DNA of 64,000 nucleotides. Source: JAIBAC01 sp046331095 (GTDB lineage: Bacteria; Actinomycetota; Acidimicrobiia; UBA2766). The notes below the pieces were generated by a model. The model searched no databases. It was not told where the DNA came from and saw nothing but the letters and a program-made list of their open reading frames with translations. Shown here one piece after another: positions 63,540 through 64,000 of the stretch. The stretch is taken from assembly GCA_046331095.1 (NCBI GenBank), contig JAXLRM010000007.1, forward strand, positions 118,802-182,801, in the 5' to 3' direction. Position 1 is the stretch's first letter; each line of letters opens with the position of its first letter. A program made the translations under genes and the position numbers.

Positions 63540-64000
63540 TCAACGCTCGACGACGAAGCCGGAACCGTCGCGATCCCAGGTCGCCTCCGTGAGCCCGCGG
63601 GCGCGCAGCTCGAACTTCCGGACCCGCCCGTTGGGCGTCTGGGGCAGCTCTTGCACGAACTCCACGTAGCGCGGAACCGCGAAGTACGGGGCGTTGTCGT
63701 TGACGTGGCGGCACAGATCCTCGGGGGTCAGCTCCGCGCCCGGGTGCAAGACCACGTCCACCTTGATCTCGGCCTCGGAGCTGAGCTCGGCCTCGACCCC
63801 GAACGCCGCGCACTGCAGCACGGCAGGGTGGGAGCTCACGGTCGCCTCGACCAGGAACGAACTCACGCTACGGCCCTTGTGGCGTATGTAGTCCGCCTTG
63901 CGGTCCACGAAGTAGTAGTGGCCGTTGTCGTCGCAACGGGCCAGGTCGCCGGTGTGGTACCAGAGGTTGCGGAAGGCCGCGAGGGTCGCCACGGGGTCGT
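63540..64000 (-). CDS. Acyl-CoA synthetase (AMP-binding enzyme), C-terminal part
   Basis: About 153 residues; the gene continues beyond the right edge. Contains the adenylation-domain end YHTGDLARCDDNGHYYFVDRKADYIRHKG and the C-terminal swinging domain with the catalytic Lys in NGRVRKFELR. Acyl-CoA or crotonobetaine-CoA ligase-like (CaiC type); the family-typical GENVSPxEVE reads RSVSSFLVE here. The substrate cannot be judged from this part. Confidence 0.85.
   Translation of the reverse strand, partial: DPVATLAAFRNLWYHTGDLARCDDNGHYYFVDRKADYIRHKGRSVSSFLVEATVSSHPAVLQCAAFGVEAELSSEAEIKVDVVLHPGAELTPEDLCRHVNDNAPYFAVPRYVEFVQELPQTPNGRVRKFELRARGLTEATWDRDGSGFVVER

Overview
The window is a high-GC chromosomal segment of an actinobacterium. 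Support comes from GC-rich codon use, frequent GTG and TTG starts (rpoB, nuoA, nuoL and the methyltransferase after nuoN all start on TTG), a DinB/maleylpyruvate-isomerase-type protein of the mycothiol-linked kind, an F420-type LLM oxidoreductase, an actinobacterial-type alpha-methylacyl-CoA racemase and the tRNA-Trp/secE/nusG/rplKA/rplJL/rpoBC block. The style fits Acidimicrobiia or a relative, but that is inference; no 16S gene is present. No prophage, insertion sequence or CRISPR array was seen.

Layout. 1-772: tail of a nuoN gene from a first complex I cluster that lies off the left edge. 799-1133: a five-copy 64-68 bp tandem repeat. 1107-10825: a catabolic region with a TetR regulator divergent from a carotenoid oxygenase (with a 17-bp palindromic operator between them), a SnoaL-like protein, an SDR, a GyrI-like protein, a DUF6285-like protein, hemolysin III, a phosphotransferase coupled to a CrtC-like lipocalin protein, a beta-propeller and an Mcr-type racemase. 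10946-13771: a polytopic membrane protein and a patatin. 13935-25214: a tightly overlapping nuoABCD-HIJKLMN operon without nuoEFG, ending in a MidA/NDUFAF7-type methyltransferase. 25202-26131: two 62-bp hairpin repeats, tRNA-Tyr and a Tyr/Ser/Asp-rich low-complexity protein without any basic residue. 26171-33161: Lhr helicase, transaldolase, DinB-like protein and DedA.

33230-39383: tRNA-Thr, then a NUDIX/winged-helix regulator divergent from a protein that fuses a degenerate ADP-ribosylglycohydrolase fold to a VWA domain, with a perfect inverted repeat in the 38-bp gap; then a zinc-ribbon membrane protein, a methyltransferase, a frameshifted MFS gene and an NAD-dependent epimerase. 39451-43518: a three-gene trehalose unit (HAD phosphoglucomutase-like, trehalose-phosphatase, GH65 phosphorylase). 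43588-46563: a membrane-anchored sigma-like/zinc-finger protein, tRNA-Met(CAT), an ECF sigma factor and its small membrane partner. 46646-59593: tRNA-Trp, secE, nusG, rplK, rplA, two inserted zinc-ribbon membrane proteins, rplJ, rplL, rpoB, rpoC. 59703-64000: lipoprotein, FAD oxidoreductase, LLM oxidoreductase, alpha/beta hydrolase, and the C-terminal part of an acyl-CoA synthetase cut by the right edge.

Most noteworthy: the 11-subunit complex I operon with its own MidA homologue beside the remnant of a second nuo cluster; the Tyr-rich protein next to tRNA-Tyr; and the NUDIX regulator/pseudo-ADP-ribosylglycohydrolase-VWA pair with its operator.
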